38,670 bases of DNA from DATBHZ01 sp036557185. Its GTDB lineage: Bacteria; Actinomycetota; Acidimicrobiia; IMCC26256; JAENVU01. A model generated the notes under the pieces. That model was given only the letters and a program-made list of their open reading frames with translations. It ran no database searches and had not been told where the DNA came from. Position numbers and translations under genes: made by a program. Location of the stretch: NCBI GenBank assembly GCA_036557185.1, contig DATBHZ010000050.1, positions 1 to 38,670 on the forward strand, in the 5' to 3' direction. This document shows positions 23,245-33,915 of the stretch, one piece after another (position 1 is the first letter of the stretch; every line of letters starts with the position of its first letter).

Positions 23245-23829
23245 ATGGACGTACGGGTACGAGGCAAGAACGTGCGGGTCCCCAAGGATGTGAGCGAGCG
23301 GGCCACGTCGAAGCTGTCGAGGCTCGGGCGCCTCGCGGCCGACATCACCGACGTCGAGGTCGACTTCTCCAAGGTTCGCAACCCGCGTGAGCCGCAGCCC
23401 CAGGTCTGTGAGGTGACGATCCACCTCAAGCGGGACGTCGTGAAGGCCCACGCCTGCGCCGCCGAGCCGATGACCGCCCTCGACCGCGTGGTCGACAAGG
23501 CCGAGCACCAGGTGTCGAAGCTGAAGTCGAAGCGGATCGGGCGATCACATGCCCGGAACCGCGCCGCGGCTCGGAGGCCGGCCTCGCCCGACGAGCCGGA
23601 GACGGCGGTGGCAGCGCCCGTCACCGAGCGTGACGGCGCCGCGGGAGCGCCCTCGGTCGTCCGGCGCAAGGAAGTCGACGCCAAGCCGATGTCCGTCGAC
23701 GAGGCGGCGTTGCAGCTCGAGCTGCTCGACCACTCGTTCTTCCTGTTCACCGACGCGGCGAGCGGACACGCCGCGGTGCTCTACCGGCGGCGCGACGGCA
23801 ACCTCGGCCTGATCCGGTCGACGGGTTGA
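23245..23829 (+). CDS. hpf: Long-form ribosome hibernation promoting factor
   Basis: This 194-residue protein has an N-terminal S30AE/RaiA domain (about residues 1-95) and a variable Ala/Arg/Pro-rich linker (about 96-140). Its C-terminal dimerisation domain (about 141-194) contains KPMSVDEAALQLELLDHSFFLF and VLYRRRDGNLGLI. The first contains the conserved KPM and DHSFFLF motifs of long HPF. Long HPF dimers join two 70S ribosomes into inactive 100S particles in stationary phase or stress. A good ribosome-binding site (GAGAGGGGA) sits before the ATG at 23245, 24 bases after the FlgM-like stop. In Bacillus the homologue (yvyD) also lies directly before secA and prfB. Confidence 0.94.
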   Translation: MDVRVRGKNVRVPKDVSERATSKLSRLGRLAADITDVEVDFSKVRNPREPQPQVCEVTIHLKRDVVKAHACAAEPMTALDRVVDKAEHQVSKLKSKRIGRSHARNRAAARRPASPDEPETAVAAPVTERDGAAGAPSVVRRKEVDAKPMSVDEAALQLELLDHSFFLFTDAASGHAAVLYRRRDGNLGLIRSTG

Positions 23830-23891
23830 TCCCGCGCCCGATTCGCGGCGTCGGCTAGCGCGCGCATCCTTCAGACCGCGAGCATTGGCCC

Positions 23892-24569
23892 GTGCCGACT
23901 GCGGGACCGACCATCCGGGTGTTGATCGTCGATGATCATGCGCTCTTCCGGCGAGGGCTCGACCTGGTGCTGTCGGGTGAGCACGACATCGACATCGTGG
24001 GCGAGGCCGCAGACGGGATCGAGGCGGTGCAGCGTGCCGAGGAGCTCCTGCCGGACGTCGTGCTGATGGACGTGCGGATGCCGAGGGCCTCGGGCATCGA
24101 GGCGGCGCACACCATCCGCACCGCACATCCCGAGACCCGGGTCATCATGCTCACGGTCTCCGACGATGCGCAGGATCTCTTTGCGGCGGTCAAGGCCGGC
24201 GCGAACGGCTACCTGCTCAAGGAGGTCTCGATCGAGGAGGTTGCCGACGCGGTGCGCGCGGTGACCCTCGGACAGAGCCTGATCTCGCCCTCGATGGCGT
24301 CGAAGCTGCTCGACGAATTCAACCGGATGGCGGCCGGCGCCGAGGAGCGCCACCGGCAGGTGGCGCCGCGTCTCACGGACCGCGAGCTCGAGGTGGTGCG
24401 GGCAGCCGCCCGCGGCGCGACGAACCGCGAGATCGCGAAGGAGCTCGGCATCGCGGAGAACACGGTCAAGAACCACATCCGCAATGTCCTCGAGAAGCTG
24501 CACCTCCACTCCCGCATGGAGGCGGTCATGTATGCCGTGCGGGAACGTCTGCTCGATCTCGAGGAGTAA
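23892..24569 (+). CDS. NarL/DegU-type response regulator
   Basis: This 225-residue regulator has a receiver domain followed by a LuxR-type helix-turn-helix. The acidic pocket is Asp14-Asp15 and the phospho-acceptor is Asp60 (VVLMDVRMP). Thr88 and Lys110 (GYLLKE) complete the switch. The C-terminal DNA-binding domain holds LTDRELEVVRAAARGATNREIAKELGIAENTVKNHIRN. No histidine kinase is adjacent. The linker (MASKLLDEFNRMA) resembles that of DegU, which in Bacillus lies close to comF, so an orthologous origin is possible. The GTG at 23892 has no clear ribosome-binding site. The gene ends 25 bases before secA. It could regulate secretion or competence-like genes, which is inference. Confidence 0.9.
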   Translation: MPTAGPTIRVLIVDDHALFRRGLDLVLSGEHDIDIVGEAADGIEAVQRAEELLPDVVLMDVRMPRASGIEAAHTIRTAHPETRVIMLTVSDDAQDLFAAVKAGANGYLLKEVSIEEVADAVRAVTLGQSLISPSMASKLLDEFNRMAAGAEERHRQVAPRLTDRELEVVRAAARGATNREIAKELGIAENTVKNHIRNVLEKLHLHSRMEAVMYAVRERLLDLEE

Positions 24570-24580
24570 CACCCCACCGG

Positions 24581-24586
24581 TACAAT
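24581..24586 (+). promoter_or_regulatory. Candidate -10 element TACAAT for secA
   Basis: TACAAT is one mismatch from the TATAAT consensus and is followed by eight bases and the secA ATG at 24595. No ribosome-binding site is present, so a leaderless secA mRNA is likely. Confidence 0.5.
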
Positions 24587-24594
24587 CGCCCGCG

Positions 24595-27315
<2,721 letters not shown>

Positions 27316-28416
27316 ATGCGTGACTTCTCGGACGACCTGACGGATCTCCGCAAGCGCGTCGCCGAGGCGGAGTCCTATCTCGGCATCGAGGCGGCACGCG
27401 CGCGCCTGGGAGAGCTCGAGACGGCTGTCGCGAAGCCCGACCTCTGGGACGACCCGGATGCCGCGCGCAGGGTCACCACCGAGCTGTCGGCGGTACGCGA
27501 CGACGTGGAGCTGGTCGACACGCTCTCGAAGCGGATCGAGGATCTCGAGACGCTCTTCGAGCTCGGCCGCGAAGAAGGGGACGACTCGGTCGAGTCAGAG
27601 ATCGAGTCGGGGATCGAGGCGTTGCGCGCGGAGCTTGACACCTTGGAGCTGCGCGCGCTCTTCACGGGCGAGTACGACGAGCGCGATGCGATCTGCATCG
27701 TGAGCTCGGGCGCCGGCGGCACCGACGCACAGGACTGGACCGCAATGGTGCTGCGTATGTACACCCGCTGGTCGGAGCGCAAGGGCTTCTCGGTGGAGCT
27801 GGACGAGGTCACCGAGGGCACCGAGGCCGGGATCAGCTCCGCAACCTTCATCGTGCGCGGCCGGTACGCGTACGGCCTCCTGAGCGCCGAGAAGGGGGTG
27901 CATCGCCTGATCCGTATCTCTCCCTTCGATGCGAACGCACGCCGTCAGACCGCGTTCTGTGCGTTCGACGCGGTCCCCGCCCTCGGCGACGCGGAAGCGC
28001 CGGACATCGACGAGAAGGATCTGCGGATCGACCGCTACCGGTCGTCGGGCGCCGGCGGGCAGCACGTCAACGTCACCGACTCGGCGATCCGCATCACGCA
28101 CATCCCGACGGGGATCGTCGTGTCGTGCCAGAACGAGCGCTCGCAGCTCCAGAACAAGGCGAAGGCGATGCAGATCCTGGCAGCACGGCTCGCGGAGCGG
28201 CAGCGGCAGGAGCGCAAGGCCGAGCTCGACAAGCTGTCGGGGGAGAAGCGCGACGTGGCGTTCGGGTCGCAGATCCGCACCTACACCTTGCATCCGTACC
28301 AGCTCGTCAAGGACGAGAGGACGCGTTACGAGACGGGCAACGTGCAGGCCGTGCTCGACGGCGATCTCGATCCGTTCATCGAGGCCTTCCTCCAGTGGCG
28401 TCGGGCCGCGGCCTGA
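27316..28416 (+). CDS. prfB: Peptide chain release factor 2
   Basis: This 366-residue class I release factor has the anticodon-like SPF motif (residues 202-204), which gives UAA/UGA specificity. The catalytic GGQ (247-249) is in SSGAGGQHVNVTDSA. Residues ahead form the usual N-terminal coiled domain. Many bacterial prfB genes need a programmed +1 frameshift near codon 26. Here the reading frame is continuous from the ATG, with no internal stop, so that autoregulation is absent. The start directly abuts the secA stop, which suggests translational coupling. Order secA-prfB-ftsE-ftsX matches Bacillus and many Gram-positives. Confidence 0.96.
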   Translation: MRDFSDDLTDLRKRVAEAESYLGIEAARARLGELETAVAKPDLWDDPDAARRVTTELSAVRDDVELVDTLSKRIEDLETLFELGREEGDDSVESEIESGIEALRAELDTLELRALFTGEYDERDAICIVSSGAGGTDAQDWTAMVLRMYTRWSERKGFSVELDEVTEGTEAGISSATFIVRGRYAYGLLSAEKGVHRLIRISPFDANARRQTAFCAFDAVPALGDAEAPDIDEKDLRIDRYRSSGAGGQHVNVTDSAIRITHIPTGIVVSCQNERSQLQNKAKAMQILAARLAERQRQERKAELDKLSGEKRDVAFGSQIRTYTLHPYQLVKDERTRYETGNVQAVLDGDLDPFIEAFLQWRRAAA

Positions 28417-28500
28417 GCGCGCGGCTTTTGAACCCTTCGGAGGTCGTGCCGTCGAGCGTGACGTTCGACCGGTTGTCCTGAATTCGGTGTTCCCGGCGTC

Positions 28501-28506
28501 TAGCCT
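28501..28506 (+). promoter_or_regulatory. Candidate -10 element TAGCCT for ftsE
   Basis: TAGCCT is followed by eleven bases and the ftsE ATG at 28518. It lies in the 101-base gap after prfB, which otherwise holds a small stem (GTCGA/TCGAC) and no gene. Confidence 0.4.
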
Positions 28507-28517
28507 GGGCCGGTCTC

Positions 28518-29204
28518 ATGATCCGCTTCGAGAGTGTCACCAAGACCTACAAAGGTGACGTCCTCGCACTGCGTGACGTCCACGTCGATGTCAACAAGGG
28601 CGAGTTCGTCTTCCTCGTCGGCCCCTCCGGCTCCGGAAAGTCCACCTTCCTGAAGCTGTTGCTGCGCGAGGAGATGCCGACGCGCGGCCGGATCATCGTC
28701 GCGGGTCGCGACATCACCAAGCTGTCGTCGTGGAAGGTCCCACAGCTGCGCCGGAACATCGGCTGCATCTTCCAGGACTACAAGCTCCTCCCGAACAAGA
28801 CGGTCTACGAGAACGTCGCGTTCGCGTCCGAGGTGATCGGGCGCCCTGCGCACGTCACGCGGTCCCAGGTGCCGCAGATCCTCGATCTCGTGGGTCTCGC
28901 GAAGAAGGCCGAGAACTTCCCGAACGAGCTGTCCGGCGGTGAGCAGCAGCGCGTCTCGATCGCGCGCGCGTTCGTCAACCGGCCGCTGATCCTGCTCGCC
29001 GACGAGCCGACCGGGAACCTCGACCCCGCCACCACGACGGGCATCATGCGGTTGCTCGACCGCATCAACCGAACGGGAACCACCGTTGTCATGGCGACGC
29101 ACGACCAGCGGATCGTCGACATGATGCGCCGGCGCGTGATCGAGCTCGATCGCGGCTCGCTGGTGCGCGACCAGGCGCGCGGCGTCTACGGAGTCGGCAG
29201 CTGA
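28518..29204 (+). CDS. ftsE: Cell-division ATP-binding protein FtsE
   Basis: This 228-residue ABC-type ATPase starts MIRFESVTKTYKGDVLAL. Walker A is GPSGSGKST (about residues 35-43), the signature is LSGGEQQRVSIARAF (about 138-152), and Walker B is ILLADEPTGNLD. FtsE forms a complex with FtsX at the septum and drives activation of cell-wall hydrolases such as RipC-type NlpC/P60 or amidase partners. Its stop TGA overlaps the ftsX ATG by one base (TGATG), a tight coupling that fits equimolar complex assembly. The -10-like TAGCCT upstream suggests a promoter separate from secA-prfB. Confidence 0.96.
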   Translation: MIRFESVTKTYKGDVLALRDVHVDVNKGEFVFLVGPSGSGKSTFLKLLLREEMPTRGRIIVAGRDITKLSSWKVPQLRRNIGCIFQDYKLLPNKTVYENVAFASEVIGRPAHVTRSQVPQILDLVGLAKKAENFPNELSGGEQQRVSIARAFVNRPLILLADEPTGNLDPATTTGIMRLLDRINRTGTTVVMATHDQRIVDMMRRRVIELDRGSLVRDQARGVYGVGS

Positions 29205-30079
29205 TGTGGTCGAGGTTCAAGTACTTCGCGCGTGAGACGCTGATCTCGCTGCGCCGCAACCTGCTCATGACCGTGGCGGGCGTGCTCACCGTCACCGTGT
29301 CGCTGTTCATCCTGGGCGGCGCCCTCCTGAGCTCGTACCTGGTGGACCACGGGACGCAGCGCTGGAAGAACGGGATCTCGCTCGAGATCTTCCTGCAGCC
29401 CCACGCCACCGAGCAGCAGCAGAAGGAGATCCGCTCCCAGCTCAGCAACGACACGCTGGTGCGGAGCTACAAGTACGTCAGCCAAGAGGACGCCTACAAG
29501 GACTTCAAGCGCTGGGAGCCCGTCCTGGCGTCGTTCAGCAGCCCCTCGGACCTGCCCGTCTCGTTCCGGGTCGCGCCGAAGAACGCCGCCCAGACGATGA
29601 CGATCGCCGACAAGTACCAGGTCGTGTCAGGGGTGAGCAGGGTCGTCACCGCCGACAAGACGATCAAGAACCTGCTCTCGCTCACCTCGAAGCTCAAGCT
29701 GCTGTTCGTCGCGCTGTTCCTCGCGCTGCTCGTTGCCGCGCTGTTCCTGATCGTCAACACGATCCGGCTGGCCACGTTCGCTCGGAGACGTGAGATCGAG
29801 GTGATGAAGCTCGTCGGCGCGTCGAACTGGTTCATTCGCGTGCCCTTCATGCTCGAGGGGCTGGTGCAAGGGCTGATCGGCGGCGCGTTCGCTCTCGCCG
29901 GCGTGTGGGCGCTGCGCATCGTGATCACGAACACTGTCGACCCGTCGAGCGACCTGTGGCGTGGTTGGTACATCAGCGGGCGCGACGGTGCCGTGGTCGG
30001 GTTCCTCGTGCTCGCCCTCGGAGCCGGCATCGGCGCCCTCGGATCGGTCCTCGGACTCCGCCGGTTCCTCGAGGCCTAA
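29204..30079 (+). CDS. ftsX: Cell-division permease-like protein FtsX
   Basis: This 291-residue membrane protein has four transmembrane helices, near residues 20-45, 168-190, 218-240 and 258-282. The extracytoplasmic loop between the first two carries FLQPHATEQQQKEIRSQL and YKYVSQEDAYKDFKRW, which match the FtsX extracellular domain. The short helix-turn motif RREIEVMKLVGASNWFIRVPF in the cytoplasmic loop interacts with FtsE in this family. The complex transduces ATP hydrolysis to extracytoplasmic hydrolases at division. The next gene in many genomes is smpB, but it is not found here. Two hairpins at 30090-30128 follow the stop and belong to a repeat family. Confidence 0.95.
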   Translation: MWSRFKYFARETLISLRRNLLMTVAGVLTVTVSLFILGGALLSSYLVDHGTQRWKNGISLEIFLQPHATEQQQKEIRSQLSNDTLVRSYKYVSQEDAYKDFKRWEPVLASFSSPSDLPVSFRVAPKNAAQTMTIADKYQVVSGVSRVVTADKTIKNLLSLTSKLKLLFVALFLALLVAALFLIVNTIRLATFARRREIEVMKLVGASNWFIRVPFMLEGLVQGLIGGAFALAGVWALRIVITNTVDPSSDLWRGWYISGRDGAVVGFLVLALGAGIGALGSVLGLRRFLEA

Positions 30080-30080
30080 C

Positions 30081-30120
30081 TCCCGCTCTTGCGCCTTCGG
30101 CGCAGGCCGCTCGGGCTCCG
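30081..30120 (-). repeat. Diverged inverted copy of the pirin-flanking repeat, after ftsX
   Basis: This sequence aligns with the reverse complement of the right part of the 36411-36495 repeat. It differs in the hairpin arms as a pair: TGCGCC/GGCGCA here, TGCGAC/GTCGCA there. Both bases of one pair have changed and pairing is kept. A second stem (GCTCGG/CCGAGC, 30109-30128) follows. By position it may also end the ftsX transcript. Confidence 0.6.
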
Positions 30121-30152
30121 CTCCGAGCGAAAGTCGAGTGAAGCGGTCCAAA

Positions 30153-30158
30153 TAAGGT
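30153..30158 (+). promoter_or_regulatory. Candidate -10 element TAAGGT for the MFS gene
   Basis: TAAGGT is followed by seven bases and the ATG at 30166, with no ribosome-binding site between. It lies about 25 bases after the repeat-derived hairpins. Confidence 0.45.
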
Positions 30159-30165
30159 TCGCCCC

Positions 30166-31431
30166 ATGACCGTTCGCGAGCGCCTCTCTCGGCTCGCGGT
30201 CGACGTCACGCCGCTCCGCCATCGCGACTTCCGGCTGCTCTGGATCGGCGAGATCTTCTCGGAGACGGGCTCGAACATCACGCTCGTCGCGGTCTACGTG
30301 CAGGTGCAGCACCTGACCGGTTCCGTGTTGGCCGTCGGTGCGATCGGGCTCTTTCAACTCGTGCCCTTCATGCTCGCGTCGCTGTTCGGCGGCCCGGTCA
30401 TCGACCGTCTCGATCGTCGCAAGCTGCTCCTCGGCGCGCAGGGTGCGCAAGCCGTCGGCTCGGGCTTGCTGCTGCTGGGTGCGTTGCACGGCAATCCGCC
30501 GGTCGCGCTCGTCTACGTGGCCGCGGCGATCGTCGCGGGTTGCGCGGGCTTCTCGCTCGCGACGCGCGCCGCGATGACACCCAACCTCGTCCCGCCGGAG
30601 CGGCTCCCGTCCGCGCTCGCGATGAACCAGATCATGTGGAACACCGCGCAGATCGCCGGTCCCGGTCTGGCGGCGCTGATCTTTGCCGCGGCACCCGGCG
30701 GCTTCAGCTGGGCGTACGGCGCCGACTTCCTCAGCTTCGCGGCGACGATCGCGGCGGCAGCTCTCATGCGCCCGCACCCGCCGCTCGAGGTGACGCCGGG
30801 GTCGGGGGAGGGCTCGTCCTGGGAGCGGCTCAAGGACGGCGTGCGCTACCTCAAGGGGAAGGAGGTGCTCCAGTCGACCTTCATCATCGATCTGATCGCC
30901 ATGATCTTCGGGATGCCGCGGGCGCTCTTCCCGGTGCTCGCTGCAACCCAGTTCCATGCCGGAGACTCCGTCGCGGCGCTGCTGTTCCTCTCACCTTCGA
31001 TCGGCGCCGTGATCGCTGCGCTCGCCTCGGGATGGGTTCATCGCGTCGCGCGCCAGGGTGCGGCGATCGTCACCTCGGTCGTGGTCTGGGGGTGCGCCAT
31101 CGTCGCGTTTGGGCTGGTGGGGGACCGTCTCCTGCTCGCCTGCTCCTTCCTGGCGGTGGCGGGAGGCGCCGACGTGATCTCGGCGGTGTTCCGTTCCACC
31201 ATTCTCCAGGCGACAGTCCCCGACGACCTGCGCGGGCGCCTCTCGGGGATTCACATCATGGTCGTGGGCGGTGGGCCGCGGATCGGCGACGCCGAAGCCG
31301 GTCTGATGGCGAGCGCGTTCAACCCTGGGGTCTCGGTCGTTTCCGGGGGCATCCTCTGCGTGCTCGGCGTCGGGGTGCTCTCGATGGTTTTCCCCAGATT
31401 CCCGCGCTACCGCGCCGGCGAGCCGGCATGA
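30166..31431 (+). CDS. MFS exporter, EntS-like
   Basis: This 421-residue polytopic transporter begins with a charged segment and the typical FRLLWIGEIFSETGSNITLVAV, an EntS/MFS_3-like start. Around ten to twelve helices are visible. The loop between helices 2 and 3 holds GGPVIDRLDRRKLLL, the MFS signature. The long central loop (about residues 205-235) carries SSWERLKDGVRYLKGK. Members export siderophores or drugs, and the substrate here is unknown. The sequence SGIHIMVVGGGPRIGDAEAG near residue 360 is also typical of this subfamily. A -10 element seven bases upstream indicates a leaderless transcript. Confidence 0.88.
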   Translation: MTVRERLSRLAVDVTPLRHRDFRLLWIGEIFSETGSNITLVAVYVQVQHLTGSVLAVGAIGLFQLVPFMLASLFGGPVIDRLDRRKLLLGAQGAQAVGSGLLLLGALHGNPPVALVYVAAAIVAGCAGFSLATRAAMTPNLVPPERLPSALAMNQIMWNTAQIAGPGLAALIFAAAPGGFSWAYGADFLSFAATIAAAALMRPHPPLEVTPGSGEGSSWERLKDGVRYLKGKEVLQSTFIIDLIAMIFGMPRALFPVLAATQFHAGDSVAALLFLSPSIGAVIAALASGWVHRVARQGAAIVTSVVVWGCAIVAFGLVGDRLLLACSFLAVAGGADVISAVFRSTILQATVPDDLRGRLSGIHIMVVGGGPRIGDAEAGLMASAFNPGVSVVSGGILCVLGVGVLSMVFPRFPRYRAGEPA

Positions 31432-31476
31432 GCCCCGTTTGACTCACGCCCGCGAACGCGCTCGGATGAGCCCGTC

Positions 31477-31908
31477 ATGGCTGGATCTCCGGCGACGCCG
31501 CTGCCCAGGAAGCTCGGGATCGTGGAGGGCACGCGGCTCGCGTTGCTCGCGCCGCCGCGCGGCTTTCAACGCGCGCTCGGCCCGCTGCCCGACGGAGTCG
31601 AGATCCGCACGCAAGCGCGCGGCAAGATCGATGTCATCCTCTTCTTCGCGACACGTCGTCGCGAGCTCGAGCGTCGCTTTCCGGTGATGGCGCGCGCTTT
31701 GCAACCCGCGGGCGGTCTGTGGGTCGCGTGGCCGAAGAAGGCTTCGCAAGTCGCGACCGACCTGACCTTCGAGCCGGTGCAGGAGATCGGTCTCGCGTCC
31801 GGTCTCGTCGACAACAAGGTGTGCGCGATCGACGACACGTGGTCGAGCCTGAGGTTCGTGCACCGCTTGGAGGACCGCCCGTCGACGAACGGGTCGAAAC
31901 ACCCGTAG
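31477..31908 (+). CDS. DUF3052 family protein
   Basis: This 143-residue cytoplasmic protein begins PLPRKLGIVEGTRLALLAPPRGF and contains KIDVILFFATRRRELERRFPVMARALQP, then GGLWVAWPKKASQVATDLT. Both match DUF3052, a small family with a Rossmann-like fold and no established enzymatic role. The late motif GLVDNKVCAIDDTWSSLRFV is the usual C-terminus. The ATG at 31477 is used because the earlier ATG at 31467 is in another frame. No strong ribosome-binding site or -10 was found. It lies 45 bases after the MFS gene on the same strand. Confidence 0.85.
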   Translation: MAGSPATPLPRKLGIVEGTRLALLAPPRGFQRALGPLPDGVEIRTQARGKIDVILFFATRRRELERRFPVMARALQPAGGLWVAWPKKASQVATDLTFEPVQEIGLASGLVDNKVCAIDDTWSSLRFVHRLEDRPSTNGSKHP

Positions 31909-31942
31909 CAGCGCCCTCGGTGGGGGGTGCGAGACTGGACCC

Positions 31943-32656
31943 GTGTGCGGCCGGTACGTCCAGGCGTCTTCGCCGGAGCTGCTCGTCGAGCGCTTCGGGG
32001 TGGAGCGGCTCCAGCTCCCCGAGCAGCCCGGTGAACGGGAGCCGGACTACAACGTGGCCCCCCGCAAGCCCGTCCCGGGGGTCATCCAGCGGGACCAGCG
32101 GGTCCTCGAGGAGCTGCGCTGGGGGTTGATCCCGTCCTGGGCCACCGACCCTCGCATCGGGGACCGGCTCATCAACGCCCGGGCGGAGACCGTGCTCGAG
32201 AAGCCCGCGTTCCAGCACGCATTCCGGAAGAAGCGGTGCATCCTGCCCGCCGACGGGTTCTACGAGTGGGAGGCGGTCCCGGGCCAGAAGCGCAAGCGAG
32301 CGGTCTTCGTTCACGCACGTGACGGTGAGCCGTTCGCGTTCGCCGGGCTCTGGGAGGTGTGGCGCGACCCGAGCGAGCGCGACGCCGGATGGCTCCCGAC
32401 ATGCACCATCGTCACGACGCGCGCGAATGCGCTGCTCCAGCCCGTCCACGACCGGATGCCCGTGATCCTGCCGGAGACGGCGTGGGACGAGTGGCTCGAT
32501 CCCACGAACGAGGATGTCGCCGGCCTGTCGCAACTGCTCGTGCCTTTTCCCGACCGACTCATCGAGATGTGGGCGGTCGGCAGCGCCGTGAACGACGCGA
32601 ACAACAACGGCCCGGAGCTGCTCGCGCCGGTCGAGCAGGCGCAACTGTTCGAATAG
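31943..32656 (+). CDS. SRAP (YedK/HMCES) family abasic-site crosslinking protein
   Basis: This 237-residue protein has the invariant Cys2 directly after the initiator (V/MCGRY). Cys2 forms a stable thiazolidine with abasic DNA sites once the initiator is removed. The other active-site residues are Asn78 (INARAET), Glu108 (GFYEWE) and His169 (HDRMP). YNVAP (residues 36-40) and WGLIPSWA (60-67) complete the signature. It protects single-stranded DNA with abasic sites at replication forks. The GTG at 31943 is fixed because Cys must be residue 2. The TAG stop is the start of the -10-like hexamer of the next gene. Confidence 0.94.
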   Translation: MCGRYVQASSPELLVERFGVERLQLPEQPGEREPDYNVAPRKPVPGVIQRDQRVLEELRWGLIPSWATDPRIGDRLINARAETVLEKPAFQHAFRKKRCILPADGFYEWEAVPGQKRKRAVFVHARDGEPFAFAGLWEVWRDPSERDAGWLPTCTIVTTRANALLQPVHDRMPVILPETAWDEWLDPTNEDVAGLSQLLVPFPDRLIEMWAVGSAVNDANNNGPELLAPVEQAQLFE

Positions 32657-32659
32657 CCT
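32654..32659 (+). promoter_or_regulatory. Candidate -10 element TAGCCT for the MDMPI gene
   Basis: TAGCCT is followed by six bases and the GTG at 32666. Its first three bases are the stop codon of the SRAP gene, so coding end and promoter are merged. Confidence 0.4.
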
Positions 32660-32665
32660 CGCCCC

Positions 32666-33394
32666 GTGGAGTACGCGGATCTCATCGAGGCCATCGAGCG
32701 TGAGGCGTCCGGGCTCGCCACGGCGGCGCGCTCAGGCCCGCTCGATTCGCCGATCCCGTCGTGTCCCGGCTGGACGATGCAGAAGCTCGTCCGCCACACC
32801 GGGTCTGCGTTCCGGTGGTCGAGCACGGTGCTCGAGACGCGCAGAGCCGTCGGCCCCGAGGGCGTCGATCGACGCGTCCCCGATGCGGTGGACGAGTACC
32901 CGGAGTGGCTCGAGGCGAGCGCGGCAGGGCTCGCCGAGACGCTCCGCCGCACCGATCCCGGCACCGGGACCTGGGCGTGGGGCGCCGATCAGCACGCCAG
33001 GTTCTGGGCACGACGTATGGCCCACGAAGCCGCCATCCACCGCTGGGATGCGCAGCTGGCCGCGGGTGGCCCCGAGCCGCTCGACGGCGCGCTCGCCGTC
33101 GACGGGATCGACGAGCTGATCGACAACGCGCCGTTCCACCCCAACATCGCTGCGGTACGCGGCTCCGGAGAGACGATTCACGTGCACGCGACCGATCGTG
33201 AGGGCGAGTGGCTGTTCCGGCTCGACCCGAGTGGCCTCGTCGCCACGCGAGAGCACGCGAAAGGCGACGTCGCGGCGCGCGGTACGGCGTCGGATCTCTC
33301 CCTCGTGCTCCACGGCCGGCTCCCGCCATCCGCGGTCGAGACGTTCGGAGACGCAGCCTTGCTCGAACGCTGGCAGTCCGAAGTTCGCGTCTGA
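32666..33394 (+). CDS. Maleylpyruvate isomerase family mycothiol-dependent protein (MDMPI/DinB-like)
   Basis: This 242-residue protein has an N-terminal four-helix DinB/MDMPI domain with SPIPSCPGWTMQKLVRHTG. Later comes MAHEAAIHRWDAQ, whose histidines with the first one should bind a divalent metal. A smaller C-terminal domain (about residues 140-242) follows. Members use mycothiol as cofactor in isomerisation, transfer or detoxification. The substrate of this one is unknown. Mycothiol is restricted to Actinomycetota, which supports the taxonomic placement. The GTG start is nine bases after the SRAP gene and six bases after the -10. Confidence 0.86.
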   Translation: MEYADLIEAIEREASGLATAARSGPLDSPIPSCPGWTMQKLVRHTGSAFRWSSTVLETRRAVGPEGVDRRVPDAVDEYPEWLEASAAGLAETLRRTDPGTGTWAWGADQHARFWARRMAHEAAIHRWDAQLAAGGPEPLDGALAVDGIDELIDNAPFHPNIAAVRGSGETIHVHATDREGEWLFRLDPSGLVATREHAKGDVAARGTASDLSLVLHGRLPPSAVETFGDAALLERWQSEVRV

Positions 33395-33411
33395 CGGGAG
33401 CCAGTGCGCGG

Positions 33412-33906
33412 ATGGACGCACGGTGGAGCGACTTCTACGTGACGATCGGCGGCGCTTCGGCGGCGCTCACAGGTCTGCTCTTTGTCGCCGTCGCGTTGCG
33501 GCCGCGCGAGATTCGGTTGTCCCCGCTGATGCTGGGCCGTGCCCGGTCTGCGTTCTACGGGTTCACGACTGTTGTGCTCGTCGCGCTGCTGGCGCTCGCG
33601 GGGACGGCTTCCCGATGGGTGGGACTCGCGCAGCTCGCCGTCGTGGCGGTCGTGCTGACGTTCTCGATGCCGTTCACCCTGGCCGCGTGGCGCGCGCGCA
33701 GCCTCAACTATCGGAGAGCGTTCGTGTACCACGTCGGTCTGGCACTCGTAGCGGTCGCCGGCATCCTCCGCCTGATCCGGGGCGTGCGGCCGCACGTCGA
33801 GGCGTTGCTAGGAACAGGCGTGTTGCTCCTGCTCGCGATCGCTCTGAGCAACTCGTGGCAGCTCGTGATCTCGCATCAAGCCGACGACGACGCCGAACCG
33901 ACCTGA
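33412..33906 (+). CDS. Small polytopic membrane protein, function unknown
   Basis: This 164-residue protein has about five hydrophobic helices, near residues 13-29, 48-67, 69-93, 103-122 and 131-151. The segment between the first two is short and basic. The N-terminus WSDFYVTIGGASAALTGLLFVAV is seen in modulator-type membrane proteins of unknown role in actinobacteria. The C-terminus is acidic (HQADDDAEPT). There are no catalytic motifs. The ATG at 33412 lies 17 bases after the MDMPI stop, with a weak purine-rich site (GGGAG) eleven bases upstream. It is convergent with the TetR gene, nine bases away. Confidence 0.75.
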   Translation: MDARWSDFYVTIGGASAALTGLLFVAVALRPREIRLSPLMLGRARSAFYGFTTVVLVALLALAGTASRWVGLAQLAVVAVVLTFSMPFTLAAWRARSLNYRRAFVYHVGLALVAVAGILRLIRGVRPHVEALLGTGVLLLLAIALSNSWQLVISHQADDDAEPT

Positions 33907-33915
33907 TCGTCCTTG

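Noticed and set aside
30080..30165. smpB or tmRNA after ftsX
   Set aside because: Only hairpins and a promoter are visible. The next gene is an MFS transporter.
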